A stretch of 64,000 nucleotides of DNA from Singulisphaera sp. GP187 (GCF_900129635.1 NZ_FSRB01000001.1:4379501-4443500), one strand, 5' to 3'; counted from the first letter of the stretch, positions 17,817-27,247 are shown. Program-made: numbers and translations. The notes: generated by a model not told the origin, from the sequence alone.

Positions 17817-19640
17817 TTAGGGCCGATCCCAGGGGGCGAGCAACGTCGGCCGATTGACGAACCGGTTCATCGCAATCTTGAGTCGAGTCCCGCCCCCAGG
17901 CGCAAGTCGGACGGTAAATTGGCTGTCCTTGATCGGGGTCTCGGTGTCGCCTGGCTCCGAGACGGACAAGAACTGGTGTTCGGCATAGGCCCCGGCCTGG
18001 ACGACGAGTGTCCGCGCCGCGACCTGGCTGGTGTTGACGAGTGTGAGCGTCACGCTGTCGCCCGTCATGGCTTCGACCAGAGCGGCGACGTCTTCGGGAA
18101 CCCCGGCGCGTCGGGCGATCGGATCGAAATAACGTAGGCGGCAATGCAAGGCCGAGCCACGTCGGGTGATGTGCAGTCCCCCTTGCATCAGTTGGATCAA
18201 GGCGGTCACGCTCGCCGGGTTGTACTCCATCGGGTCGTCGGCAAGCCGGGTATCGGGCGAGGTGGAGTCGAGACGCATTCCCTCGACGCGCTGGCGGATC
18301 CGCGCCAGGTCGCCACGCAAGGCGCGGACCGGGTAGCCGGAGTCTCCGCCGTCGAGGTATTTGAGCCAGGGGTCGCCGGCCGTGGCGGCCCGATCGGCAG
18401 GCTTCATCGACAGGTAGTAGATCTCCAGAGCATTGAACCGATAGGGACCGGGCTCGAAGGCGTACCAGCCGTCGTCGCCGTACATCCGGGGGGTCAACAG
18501 CTTGCCCTCCACCGTCTTGCCCATGGCGTTGATGACGTCGGCCTGCTTGCGCCAGAGGTCGAGGTAGCGGTCATTACCAGTCAACAAATAGGCATTCATG
18601 AATCCAACAAACGACCAGTGGACCCGGTTGCGGTGATCCATCAGGCCGGTTTGCGGAACCCGGACGGTGAATGCCCAGCCATAGGTTCCGCCGTACCACT
18701 TGCCGTCGCTCGCCCCGCCGATCCTGCCGTCGAGGCCGATGTTGCTCGGGATCACGCCGCCGTTGGCTTCCATTCGCCCGGCCCAGGCGTCGACATACTC
18801 GAGCAACCACCGCTGGTACTTCTCCTCGTGCGTGAGCATATAGGCATTCAACGCCAGGCTCGTCGCCAGGAGGTTGAGCGGGTGGTCGCCGACAATGTCG
18901 GTGTACTCCTGAAAATGAGCGAGCATCTCGTCATAACTTCGCTCGCCATGGCCGAGCTTGAACCGGCTCTCGACCTCGATCGGGTCACCCGCCCAGTCCC
19001 TGGCCGTCGCCTTGCGGAGCAAAGGACCGCGGCTCCCGTTAAATAGGCTACGGATGATCTTCTGTTCCGGGTCGTAGTTGGGCGCTCCGGGGTCTTCGTT
19101 CATGTAGAACCCGGCGAACCGCCGCACGCGATGCCCGTACTTCACGTCGCCAGGGTCGGAGAGCCCCTGCAAATTGAAGACGGAGAGTCCTTCCGCATTA
19201 TGCTGCCAGTCGAACATCACCGGGAATTCTTTGTAGTACATGCCGTCGACCGCGAGCGGAACCTGCTTCGTCCTGGCCTCGGTGAACTGCCGCAAGTGCC
19301 CCTCCCAGGCCTTCTTGTACATTTGAAGCACCTTATCAGGGGCTCCCAAGGCGTGGAGATGCGGCCAGTCGTTGCAGTTCTCGATCGCGTCGTCCGGACC
19401 GTCGTCGCCCCCCCAGCGTGCGACGCATTCAAGGTATCCATTGTCATCAAAATATTTCGCGAAGAATTCCTCGCAGGCCGCCGTGTTGGCCCGGAACAGT
19501 TCTCGTTCCAGAAGCGCCCATTCCGGAGGCGTCATCGGCGACGCAACGCGGATCGTGACCCCGCCGGCCCCACGAAGCGGCAAAGCAAGCAGAAGGCAAA
19601 CCGCCAGCCCCCAAACCACGCGGCCCAATCGACCCCTCAT
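17817..19640 (-). CDS. Large secreted protein, helical-toroid-like, unknown function
   Basis: 607 residues from the ATG at 19640, which has GAGGA 6 bases upstream and starts a signal peptide (VVWGLAVCLLLALPLRGA). The body is rich in W, Y, H and D with motifs like DWPHLHALGAPDKVLQMY, LNLLATSLALNAYML and NRVHWSFVGFMNAYLLTGN. These resemble alpha/alpha-barrel carbohydrate-active proteins (six-hairpin or heparinase-like folds). The last 110 residues look like a beta-sandwich (TLTLVNTSQVAARTLVVQAG). I cannot assign a family or catalytic residues. A polysaccharide-degrading role is a guess supported by fold feel and the nearby sialate O-acetylesterase. Confidence 0.65.
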   Translation of the reverse strand: MRGRLGRVVWGLAVCLLLALPLRGAGGVTIRVASPMTPPEWALLERELFRANTAACEEFFAKYFDDNGYLECVARWGGDDGPDDAIENCNDWPHLHALGAPDKVLQMYKKAWEGHLRQFTEARTKQVPLAVDGMYYKEFPVMFDWQHNAEGLSVFNLQGLSDPGDVKYGHRVRRFAGFYMNEDPGAPNYDPEQKIIRSLFNGSRGPLLRKATARDWAGDPIEVESRFKLGHGERSYDEMLAHFQEYTDIVGDHPLNLLATSLALNAYMLTHEEKYQRWLLEYVDAWAGRMEANGGVIPSNIGLDGRIGGASDGKWYGGTYGWAFTVRVPQTGLMDHRNRVHWSFVGFMNAYLLTGNDRYLDLWRKQADVINAMGKTVEGKLLTPRMYGDDGWYAFEPGPYRFNALEIYYLSMKPADRAATAGDPWLKYLDGGDSGYPVRALRGDLARIRQRVEGMRLDSTSPDTRLADDPMEYNPASVTALIQLMQGGLHITRRGSALHCRLRYFDPIARRAGVPEDVAALVEAMTGDSVTLTLVNTSQVAARTLVVQAGAYAEHQFLSVSEPGDTETPIKDSQFTVRLAPGGGTRLKIAMNRFVNRPTLLAPWDRP

Positions 19641-19736
19641 CGCATCCTCACTTCTTATTATCATACTTTCCACATCAGACTCAGCCTGAATGGCCGAACC
19701 GCTTTCGTGATTGACTTCGGCGAAGATCCTCGCTTG

Positions 19737-19846
19737 AACCGAGCCGCGCACGCAGCGGAGCGGAGTCAGCGTTCACAGATTGACGTTCCGCGATGCCGCG
19801 TGCAACCCCATCGCTTACTCCGCTCCGCTGCGTGCGCGGCTCGGTT
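19737..19846. repeat. Palindromic repeat, 30-bp perfect arms
   Basis: Arms at 19737-19766 and 19817-19846 are exact reverse complements (inner part CGCACGCAGCGGAGCGGAGT) around a 50-base centre. A related single arm with one change is at 25438-25463. It lies in the gap between two minus-strand genes. MITE-like or REP-like; not coding. Confidence 0.8.
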
Positions 19847-19904
19847 TACGGGCGAGGGAAAAAAGCCACGGGAAGCGAGATGAAACGGCAGGTCGACTCA
19901 AGGC

Positions 19905-20255
19905 TCAAGGTCCCAGGTCGGGATCGACCAGGCGCCGGAGCAGGCGGCCCCACTTGCGAGGGACGCGGGTGCGACCGAATTCTTGCAGGCGGGGGACGAA
20001 CTGGGGCCAGGTCAGGACGGTCAGGCAAGAGGCGTCCTGGAGGATGGCGACCAAGGCACGCCCGCGGTAGACCGCCAGCACCGCGACGGCCCCGTTGTCG
20101 GCGTTCCGACCGAGCCGGCGCGTCCGGCCGAGTGCCGCGCGCAGCGCCGACTCGGTATCGACAGGATCGCCCCCGAACCGTTCCTGGAACCGTTCGAGGG
20201 CGTGCCGGGTCAGACGGATCGCACTGTAATCGCGCTGGCCCGAGGGGAGCATCAT
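19905..20255 (-). CDS. Conserved small protein, unknown function
   Basis: 116 residues (ATG at 20255, or the next ATG at 20252). The visible core is IRLTRHALERFQERFGGD, then a predicted beta-rich middle (AVAVLAVYRGRALVAILQDASCLTVLTW) and a basic tail (RTRVPRKWGRLLRRLVD). The HALERFQERF pattern recalls small RNase/toxin-like or phage-associated proteins, but I would not assign it. There is no partner gene beside it on the same strand with suitable spacing. Confidence 0.5.
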   Translation of the reverse strand: MMLPSGQRDYSAIRLTRHALERFQERFGGDPVDTESALRAALGRTRRLGRNADNGAVAVLAVYRGRALVAILQDASCLTVLTWPQFVPRLQEFGRTRVPRKWGRLLRRLVDPDLGP

Positions 20256-20317
20256 TATCCCTGCGGAACGACGAGCGTGGAGCGGGGTTTCCGCACCTGA
20301 CTTCAGTTCAGTTCAGT

Positions 20318-21112
20318 TCACTTCGAGGCGGTGTCCACCTGACCGGTGGCCGCCCACTCAATCCCTCTCCGCATCCACTCCTGATAATTCTTGTCCGACA
20401 TCGCTTTGGTGTCGTGCCCAAGCACGTTATTGAAGACGCGGCCCTTGCCGTACTGGTTCACCCAGATCACGGGCTCATCAATCCCAGTGCCTTGCGGCTT
20501 GGTCGGGTCGCAATACGCCGTGGCCAGGACGAGGCTACCGCGAGTCCGCAGCGAGGCCGAGTACAACTCGTCGATGGCATGGTCGAACTTCGCCGGAGCG
20601 CCGTCGCTGACCGGGTGCTTGACCTCGGTCTTCTTGACGGAAAACTCGTGCGCGGGGCCGTGATACCCTTGGGTGCGCCAACCGCCCGCGATCGCCTGTT
20701 CATACTCTTTCCAGTTTGGGTTGGTGAACGCCGCCGAGGCGAAGTGATGGACAACCAGGCCCTTGCCCCCCTCTTTGACGGCCTTGAGGAATGCGGCCTT
20801 GTTGGCGTCCGACCAGCGCGATTCCTCGCTCCCCTGCGGCGTTTCCTTGTAGTTGAGCACGAGCACGTCGTACTTGGCGAGGTTCGCGTCGGTGAGATCC
20901 TTGCTCGGGGCCGGCGTCACGTCGACCTTGAATCGCCCCCCCTCCGACAACAAGTCCTTGAGCGCCTCCGTCGTGCCGGTCCAGTCGTGGTTTTTGATGT
21001 TATCGCCGGTGATGATCAAGACCTTGACGGGCTCGGCGGCAAAAGTGGCCGAGGAGGACGAGGACGCGGAGGCGGCCACCAGGGCCGCGAGCGCGATCAA
21101 AAAGCGAGGCAT
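20318..21112 (-). CDS. ThuA-domain secreted protein
   Basis: 264 residues from the ATG at 21112 (AAAGGA 9 bases upstream), starting a signal peptide (MPRFLIALAALVAASASSSS). The ThuA-like class I glutamine amidotransferase fold fills the rest: KVLIITGDNIKNHDWTGTT at the start, DVLVLNYKETPQG, then KGLVVHHFASAAF and GRVFNNVLGHD. Planctomycetes have many secreted ThuA proteins, thought to act in carbohydrate metabolism, but their reactions are mostly undefined. It lies 56 bases downstream of the sialate O-acetylesterase gene, so the two are probably one operon. Confidence 0.87.
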   Translation of the reverse strand: MPRFLIALAALVAASASSSSSATFAAEPVKVLIITGDNIKNHDWTGTTEALKDLLSEGGRFKVDVTPAPSKDLTDANLAKYDVLVLNYKETPQGSEESRWSDANKAAFLKAVKEGGKGLVVHHFASAAFTNPNWKEYEQAIAGGWRTQGYHGPAHEFSVKKTEVKHPVSDGAPAKFDHAIDELYSASLRTRGSLVLATAYCDPTKPQGTGIDEPVIWVNQYGKGRVFNNVLGHDTKAMSDKNYQEWMRRGIEWAATGQVDTASK

Positions 21113-21168
21113 GGTGCGAGTTCCTTTGGGGCAACGTGGCCGGACCGGAATTCCCATCAGGATCGAGA

Positions 21169-22863
21169 TCACTTCACTTCATCGAGCGCGATCGGGCCGA
21201 ACGCGGGCACGGCCATGTCGAGGGCGTCGACCAGGTTGCAGTAGGGATTGAGCCCGTAGCCGTACCAGAGTTGGGCTCCCGCGGGGATCGCGCCCTCGAG
21301 CTTGAGGACCACGGTGTCTTTCAAGGGACCGACGGCTGCATCGAAGATCAAGGGGATCTCGGTCCCATCGTCCTTGCGAATCGAGAACCCACCGATATGC
21401 CGCGCGGGCCGGAGACCTTCGATCGGTGCCGTGACCGAAGAAGGAGGCATGGGGCGGCCGTCGGCGATTGGAAACACCATGGTCCGGGGGTTGACAACCG
21501 GCCGGTTGACTCCCTTGAACTTGAGCACGAGGGTGTTGCCGGCTCGCTTGCTCACATGATCGAGGGTCGGGGTGGTTCCGCCCACTTGCCCGAAAAGCTC
21601 GCGTTGGGCAATCCGGGCGAGCCGAGCGCCGAGCCGCTTCAGTCCGGGTGTACCGACGTGGATCAGGTCGTCGAGTTCCAGGTCGATTGCGGTGACGACC
21701 GCGGTGCCGGGGACCTGGTCGGGGATCAGGCGCTGGGCGTCCCGCACGATGTTCCACCCTTGGGGATCGATCGAGATGACGAACCGACCGATCTGGACGT
21801 AATAGAACGGCAGATCGGGCTGGCCGAGATCCGCGCGGACGGCCCCGATGAACTTGGTGAAGCGGTCGGCGAACTTGGCGGCGGCCGGCTGCATGGCGTC
21901 GCTCTCGCCCTGATACCAGAGGATCCCCCGGACCTTTCCGCCGGCAAGCTGGATCTGGCGGAGCATCGAGCCGTAGAGGCTGTTCCCTCCTTCGTCCTTC
22001 TTGGCCGGGTCCCACTGCTCCATGCTCGTGCCCCCATGGGCGCAAACGACCAGGCCGACCGGCACGTTGGTCGCGGCGCTCAGCGCGACGCCGAAGGGCA
22101 GCCCGAGGCCGGCCCCCTTGGGCCGATTTTGGTGCTCGGCCTTGGAACGGGCTGCGCGGTCATCCGGGTTGCCTGAATGGACCGGGTCAGGGGAGTCGAC
22201 CAGCCAATGGAGCGGTTCCTCGGCCCTGACCCACTTGCCGTCCATGCCCAGAGCCATGACTCGGTCCAAAGGTGGGGTCACGTCGGTCAGGTTGCCAACC
22301 CCTTGCATGTTCGACTGACCGGCCAAAACCCAGAGGTCGCCGACATAGACCCGGCTGATCGTAAACCCTTTAGCGGTCGTCATTCCTCGCTTTATGTCGG
22401 ACTCCCGCCTGGTCATCGCTTGGACCGTGACATTGATCTGGTACGGCCCCCCGACCGGGACGTTCACGAGCTTGCCGTCGCGGTAGGCCACGGCCTGGGA
22501 GGGCCGGTTGATTCCGTGGAGAGTGACGCTGACATTCGAGTCGGCGGAGACGTCTTCGCTCAGGACGATCGGAATGTCCGCGAAGCCATCCTCGCCGCGC
22601 TGGTAGACCTGCCAATCGACCGGCCCCTTGACGACGAGGTCCGGCTTGAATTCCAATGCCCCCGAGTCTCGATTCAGGTTCTCGCTAGGGGCAGTCTTCG
22701 CGGCGGGTTCGCCCTTGGAGGTTTCCGCGGGCTTGCCCTCGACCGCCTGGGCTTGCGCCAGGGACGCGACGGGCCAGGGCAACACCAGCGCGAGGCCGAG
22801 GACTGGCAACAAAGCCAGCGCACGCGAGGTGCGTCGAGGGCGGGGAGAGTCGGAGCAGGTCAT
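21169..22863 (-). CDS. Sialate O-acetylesterase-like SGNH hydrolase
   Basis: 564 residues from the ATG at 22863, chosen because AGGAGA lies 10 bases upstream and a signal peptide (LALLPVLGLALVLPW) follows. The SASA domain (about 180-430) has VGDLWVLAGQSNMQGVGNL with the nucleophile serine in GQSNMQG, GGTSMEQWDP, and the ILWYQGESDAMQ box typical of this family. It should remove O-acetyl groups from sialic acids or other carbohydrates outside the cytoplasm. The C-terminal 150 residues form a beta-sandwich. The neighbouring ThuA gene supports a sugar-degrading operon. Confidence 0.88.
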   Translation of the reverse strand: MTCSDSPRPRRTSRALALLPVLGLALVLPWPVASLAQAQAVEGKPAETSKGEPAAKTAPSENLNRDSGALEFKPDLVVKGPVDWQVYQRGEDGFADIPIVLSEDVSADSNVSVTLHGINRPSQAVAYRDGKLVNVPVGGPYQINVTVQAMTRRESDIKRGMTTAKGFTISRVYVGDLWVLAGQSNMQGVGNLTDVTPPLDRVMALGMDGKWVRAEEPLHWLVDSPDPVHSGNPDDRAARSKAEHQNRPKGAGLGLPFGVALSAATNVPVGLVVCAHGGTSMEQWDPAKKDEGGNSLYGSMLRQIQLAGGKVRGILWYQGESDAMQPAAAKFADRFTKFIGAVRADLGQPDLPFYYVQIGRFVISIDPQGWNIVRDAQRLIPDQVPGTAVVTAIDLELDDLIHVGTPGLKRLGARLARIAQRELFGQVGGTTPTLDHVSKRAGNTLVLKFKGVNRPVVNPRTMVFPIADGRPMPPSSVTAPIEGLRPARHIGGFSIRKDDGTEIPLIFDAAVGPLKDTVVLKLEGAIPAGAQLWYGYGLNPYCNLVDALDMAVPAFGPIALDEVK

Positions 22864-23030
22864 CAAGGTCGGATCTCCTGAACGGAATCCCGTTTGCGCG
22901 AACCGAGTCAAGGGCGAAGGCGCATAGCGCAACGGCCGTGCGCCCCCATACTAAGACGGGATTCGACGAGGGGAAAGAGTCTGGATTCGCAACGATGCCC
23001 GTGGCGCCCAGGGTCCGTACCTGATTCCAA

Positions 23031-23626
23031 GGCTCCTCAGCAGAATCTGTGGGTGTGGTTCGGCTCAGGGCGTAGTGTCCGGGCCCGGATGTTCCTGTTG
23101 CCGAAGAAAATGGGATGAACCACGGAGACACGGAGGCACAGAGGAGAGGGAAGAGTCTTGAATGTTCAAGATTTAACGGGTCGAGTGATCGGATCGGCAA
23201 TCGAGGTTCATCGAGTGCTCGGGCCGGGATTGCTGGAGTCGGCGTACGAAGAATTTTCGTGTTATGAATTGCGGCAAAACAACATCTTGTTCCAGAGGTA
23301 GCAGAAGCTCCCTGTCGATTACAAGGACGTCCCGCTTGATTGTGGTTACATCATGGATATCGTCATCCCGAAATGCCTCGTCTTCGAGCTGAAAACCGTC
23401 GAAAGACTGGCCTCGATCCACGAGGCGCAATTCTTGACGTACCTGAAACTCAGCAAGATTCGCCTCGGCCTCCTCCTGAACTTCAACGTCCCCGTCTTGA
23501 AGGAGGGAATCAAACGAACGATCCTCTTGATCAACGCTCTCCCCCCGTCTCTTCTCTTCCCTGTGCCTCCGTGTCTCCGTGGTTCATCCTCCCATGCCCT
23601 CCACCCACTGATTCCGCGGAAGAGCC
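23031..23626. mobile_element. GxxExxY cassette copy 2 (596 bp, no IS)
   Basis: About 96 percent identical by eye to cassette copy 1 without its IS. Outer imperfect inverted repeats are 23031-23058 (GGCTCCTCAGCAGAATC...) and about 23600-23626 (complement of GGCTCTTCCGCGGAATC). Inner inverted repeats are 23114-23141 (GATGAACCACGGAGACACGG...) and 23561-23588. The last base is shared with the stop codon of the convergent ECF sigma gene. No target duplication is obvious at this copy. Confidence 0.6.
23158..23530 (+). pseudogene. GxxExxY family protein with amber codon, copy 2
   Basis: The reading frame runs from a possible TTG (23158) through VLGPGLLESAYEEFSCYELR to FQR, then TAG at about 23299, and continues QKLPVDYKDVPLDCGYIMD and KCLVFELKTVERLASIHEAQ with the D...E-x-K core. 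The TAG sits where the family has glutamine (CAG to TAG), exactly as in copy 1. As in copy 1, the conserved body ends (KEGIKRTIL) without its own stop and runs into the right inverted repeat. It is therefore a pseudogene unless TAG is read through. Confidence 0.8.
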
Positions 23627-25305
23627 TACTTTTTAGTCTCGATGGCAATAATCGGGATCTCGATCTGCTCGAAAGGCCGTTTCTGAAGTTGATATTTCTG
23701 GAACTCCTCGGGGTTCAAGGCAAATTCGGCCTGCAACTGCGAAAATCCGTTCAAACTGGAGTCTCCCGGTTCGGGGGACAGATGCTCTTGCCCTTTCTGA
23801 TCGATTGCAACGAGCCGGACAGCGGAGTTCTTGATCTCATGAGTCACGGTCAGGGTCGTCCCTGGCTTGGTGGAGATTGGCCGTCCCCAGAGGGCGATCG
23901 GGGAACCCTGGCGGGCGGACCGGGATCCTGGGTTGCGGACATCCCAGGTTTCCGCGACTTGCCAGGGCTCGGCGGCCACCTGGAAGTGGAGTGTCAAATT
24001 CGCCAGATCCTTGCGATGCTCGCTGATCACGACGCTCAGGCCCGGCACCACCTTGCCGTCCTTTCGCGCGGGCTCGCGCCGGCATCGGCTCTCGCGCATC
24101 CAACAGAGATGGTTCGAGTCTGTGGGCAGATTCGACACGCGGACCACGGTCACACGGGAGATCGAATCGCCCCCGAAGATCGAATTCGCCGGCGTTGCGA
24201 AACCCGTGGTCAAGGGGTCGCACGGCGGCTGGGCCAAGGGTGATCCATCGGGCCCCCACCAGGAACGGGGTCCCGACGGGAGGGTCGAAACCCCGATCAC
24301 CTCAAGAGTCGCACCGTTCGGCAGAGACTTGACCCAGGGGCGAGACCCCGCGTCAACCTGCAACGGCTTCGCCGTCACCTCGGCTCCGGCCCGCGGCCGC
24401 ACAGCGCTGGGACGCTCGACCTCGGGCGTCTGTTGCGCCAGCACACCGGCCCCGATCGCCGCTAGCCCGACGGCCCCCAAGAAACCTGCAAAAACGCAAT
24501 CGAGCTTACTTATCAGCATAATCTTACTGATTCCTTCGGTGATTTCGAGAATCGACGCCGAGATCCCCCCGGCCGTCGTGGTGCTTCCCACGAGAACCCG
24601 CGTGGCCAGTTGGATCGTGGATCCCACCAAGTTGGCCGGCATCGCCGCCGTCGCGGCATCCGCCGAGAGGGCCAGACCAAGCGATCCGGACGAGGGCGCC
24701 AAGCCGCGGCGAATGAGTCGACCACGCAGCCGCTCTCGGCCCCGCGCAAGACGGCTCCGGACCGTCCCCACGGGACATCCCAGGTGCCGTGCGGCCTCTT
24801 CATAGGTACGGCCCTCCATGTCACAGAGCACGACCGGCACACGGTAATGGTGCGGGAGGCGGTCGACCTCCTCGTGGAGGGCCAGGGCGAGATCGCCCGT
24901 GATTCCGCTTCCCTCACGGTTTCCCCGTTCGGCGGCCCCGCGTTCGAGGACCCGTCGCCGGCTCGCGTTGACCTTGGCACGCCCCGAGGCGCGGCAGGCG
25001 ACCCGATGCAGCCAAGGACCCAGCGAGTCTCTGACCCAGAGCGTGTTCCCCTTGCGCAACAGAACGAGAAACGTGGCCTGAAAAGCATCCATGGCTTCGT
25101 GGTCGTCCCCGAGGATGCCGCGGCAGGTGCGAAAGACCATCGGCCCGTGCCGCTCGACGATCGCCGCGAAAGCGAGTTCGGCTGCCTCACCCTCGTGAGT
25201 CGCGAACCGCTCCAGCAGTTGCCCGTCCGTCAGGCCGGCGATGACTCCCACGCTGAACAGCGTGCGAAGGTGGAGCCGAGAAACTCCGTTCGGTACGCGT
25301 CCCAC
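23626..25305 (-). CDS. ECF sigma factor with C-terminal membrane-anchored extension
   Basis: 559 residues, GTG start at 25305. Sigma region 2 is at about 30-105 (AFAAIVERHGPMVFRTCRGIL and DAFQATFLVLL) and region 4 at about 145-200 (HYRVPVVLCDMEGRTYEEAA, VGTVRSRLARGRERLR). After about 70 linker residues a transmembrane helix follows (LDCVFAGFLGAVGLAAIGAG, about 270-292), then about 260 residues of unknown beta-rich domain. Planctomycetes are known for ECF factors with long extensions. The helix suggests the sigma domain is held at the membrane with the C-terminal domain outside as sensor, which is inference. The stop codon TAG abuts the GxxExxY cassette. Confidence 0.85.
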   Translation of the reverse strand: MGRVPNGVSRLHLRTLFSVGVIAGLTDGQLLERFATHEGEAAELAFAAIVERHGPMVFRTCRGILGDDHEAMDAFQATFLVLLRKGNTLWVRDSLGPWLHRVACRASGRAKVNASRRRVLERGAAERGNREGSGITGDLALALHEEVDRLPHHYRVPVVLCDMEGRTYEEAARHLGCPVGTVRSRLARGRERLRGRLIRRGLAPSSGSLGLALSADAATAAMPANLVGSTIQLATRVLVGSTTTAGGISASILEITEGISKIMLISKLDCVFAGFLGAVGLAAIGAGVLAQQTPEVERPSAVRPRAGAEVTAKPLQVDAGSRPWVKSLPNGATLEVIGVSTLPSGPRSWWGPDGSPLAQPPCDPLTTGFATPANSIFGGDSISRVTVVRVSNLPTDSNHLCWMRESRCRREPARKDGKVVPGLSVVISEHRKDLANLTLHFQVAAEPWQVAETWDVRNPGSRSARQGSPIALWGRPISTKPGTTLTVTHEIKNSAVRLVAIDQKGQEHLSPEPGDSSLNGFSQLQAEFALNPEEFQKYQLQKRPFEQIEIPIIAIETKK

Positions 25306-25437
25306 TTCGGATGCCCCTCCGCTCGGTTTGGGTTGCCAACACGCAGTAAAGCACCCGCGCCCCGGAATGGTTCCATCTTTTTTTCCTGCGCGGACGAATC
25401 TCCGCCTCTTGACGAAGTATTCAAGCGAAGATCGTTG

Positions 25438-25463
25438 ACTCCGCTCCGTTGCGTGCGCGGTTT
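25438..25463. repeat. Solo arm of the 19737-19846 palindrome
   Basis: ACTCCGCTCCGTTGCGTGCG and following bases match the right arm at 19817-19846 with one or two changes; no second arm is nearby. It lies upstream of the sigma gene and next to the ISKra4 element. Confidence 0.6.
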
Positions 25464-25532
25464 AGGAGGGAAGAGGTCCAACGATGGGGACCACCCCTGC
25501 TTTGGTCGTCCAAGACGAACCCGATCCCATTT

Positions 25533-27247
25533 GGGTGTAACTACCCGCTCCGGCACTCTGGCCATTGCCGAAGATGATTTCTCTGAAACAGTTTAGGGAT
25601 TTGCATGAAGGCGAAGGGGAGCTCGAAATGGCTCTCTCGATGCGGTATATTCCAGGAAGGTCAACATATCCAGGGACATTACGCATCAAAGAGAAGCCAC
25701 CTCCATGCTCGCCCACGTCGCCACCGCCGTCAAGTACCCGCCATTGCACCTCCCCGAGCAAATCGCCATCGACCACGCGCTCGATCTTTTCTGGGTCATG
25801 GTGGAACGCCTCAAGGTCGCGGCCCAACACCAAGAGCCGATTCATCACGTCGAAGACACCGTCTTTCGCCAACTTCTGGTGATGGGACGGGCCTTGCTCC
25901 AGGCGTTTCTGGCGGCGTCCGGCGACGGTGACGTCGGACCCACTCTGAATCTCCTCGGCGCCGGGCCGGCTGAACCGCCCCAGGTCCTGCCCAGGATTGA
26001 GGAACCCCGCTCGCGTCCCTATCTCTCGATCTTCGGCGAGATCGCCATCACTCGGATCTGCTATGGCCACGACCGCGTGGAAGCCGCTCCCCTTGATGCC
26101 CGACTGCATTTGCCCTGGCGGCAGTACTCGTACCTGTTTCAGCAATGGCTCGGGGAGTTCGTGGTCGACGAGGCGCATGCCGAGGCGATCGCGAAACTCC
26201 AGACCATTCTCGGGCTGGGGGTTTCGGTGAAAGCGTCCGAAGACCTCAACCGCGAACAGGCCGCCGATGTCGAGCCGTTCCAGGACCATATGCCGACACC
26301 CGAGCCGACCGATGAGGGAGCGATTCTTGTGGTGACGGCCGACTGCAAAGGGATACCTCTGGTGCGTTCGGCGTTGGGACCCGCCGCGGCGCCGCCCTTG
26401 CCGGCGGCGAGAAACCATCGCCGAGGCAAGGGGGAGAAGGCCAACAAGAAGCGAATGGCGGCGGTGGGAGCGGTCTACACGATCGATCCTTTCGTGCGCA
26501 CCGCTGATGAAGTAATCGACGAGGTGGTGAGAAAGCAGGCGGCGAACCGTCGCCCGTGCCCATGCACCAAGCGGGTCCGCGCGGACCTGTTGTTGGGCAA
26601 GGTGTCGCTGTTCCTTTGGTTGGCCGACGAGGTCATCAACCGCAACCCCCAGGGGATCAAGCCGGTGGTCTTCTTGTCGGATGGTGAGCTGGCGCTCCAC
26701 GATCGCCAGGAGGAGTACTTGCCAGAAAACTCGACCTGTATTCTGGACTTGTTTCATGTGATGGAATATTTGTGGAAGGCGGCCTGGTGCTTCTTCAACG
26801 AGACGTCTCAGAAGTCGGAAGCCAAGCAGTGGGTGGAGAAGCATCTCCGAATGCTGTTGGAAGGAAAAGTCCGGTACGTGATCAGCGGATTGCGTCAGAT
26901 GAGGACCAAACGGGAGTTGAAAGGGGCGAGTCGCAAGACGATTCAACAAGTGACCGGCTACTTCGAGAAGAACCGCGATCGGATGAAGTACGACGAATAC
27001 CTTGCGCACGGTTTGCCGATTGGCAGCGGAGTGGTGGAAGGAGCGTGCCGGCACTTGGTGAAGGACCGGCTGGAACGCACGGGCATGCGTTGGCGTCCCG
27101 AAGGGGCGCAAGCGATGCTCGATCTCCGGGCGATTTCCCTCAACGGAGAATGGGCCCCATTCTGGGCATTTCATATTGAACAAGAGGACGAGCGACTATA
27201 TGGGGTATTTCGGAAGGCTGGGTGAAGCCAATCCGATAGTTACACCC
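25533..27247 (+). mobile_element. ISKra4-family insertion sequence, 1715 bp
   Basis: Terminal repeats GGGTGTAACTA (25533-25543) and its complement (27237-27247), imperfect beyond 11 bases. A perfect 9-bp direct repeat ATCCCATTT flanks both ends (25524-25532 and 27248-27256), the duplication length I recall for ISKra4 members. It carries one intact transposase gene, with about 160 bases of leader. Confidence 0.88.
25705..27225 (+). CDS. ISKra4-family transposase
   Basis: 506 residues. Recognised from the C-terminal GSGVVEGACRHLVKDRLERT block and FHVMEYLWKA segment of the ISKra4 family. Candidate acidic catalytic residues are D213 (VVTADCKGIPL), D326 (VFLSDGELAL) and E445 (in VVEGACRH). The ATG at 25705 has no strong ribosome-binding site, as is common for transposases. 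No frameshift or stop is visible, so it may still move its element. Confidence 0.92.
   Translation: MLAHVATAVKYPPLHLPEQIAIDHALDLFWVMVERLKVAAQHQEPIHHVEDTVFRQLLVMGRALLQAFLAASGDGDVGPTLNLLGAGPAEPPQVLPRIEEPRSRPYLSIFGEIAITRICYGHDRVEAAPLDARLHLPWRQYSYLFQQWLGEFVVDEAHAEAIAKLQTILGLGVSVKASEDLNREQAADVEPFQDHMPTPEPTDEGAILVVTADCKGIPLVRSALGPAAAPPLPAARNHRRGKGEKANKKRMAAVGAVYTIDPFVRTADEVIDEVVRKQAANRRPCPCTKRVRADLLLGKVSLFLWLADEVINRNPQGIKPVVFLSDGELALHDRQEEYLPENSTCILDLFHVMEYLWKAAWCFFNETSQKSEAKQWVEKHLRMLLEGKVRYVISGLRQMRTKRELKGASRKTIQQVTGYFEKNRDRMKYDEYLAHGLPIGSGVVEGACRHLVKDRLERTGMRWRPEGAQAMLDLRAISLNGEWAPFWAFHIEQEDERLYGVFRKAG

Noticed and set aside
21136..22176. Plus-strand open frame of 346 codons opposite the sialate O-acetylesterase
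   Set aside because: Antisense to a gene with clear SASA motifs and a signal peptide.
25462..27183. Minus-strand open frame of 573 codons opposite the ISKra4 transposase
   Set aside because: Antisense to the transposase; no recognisable domain.
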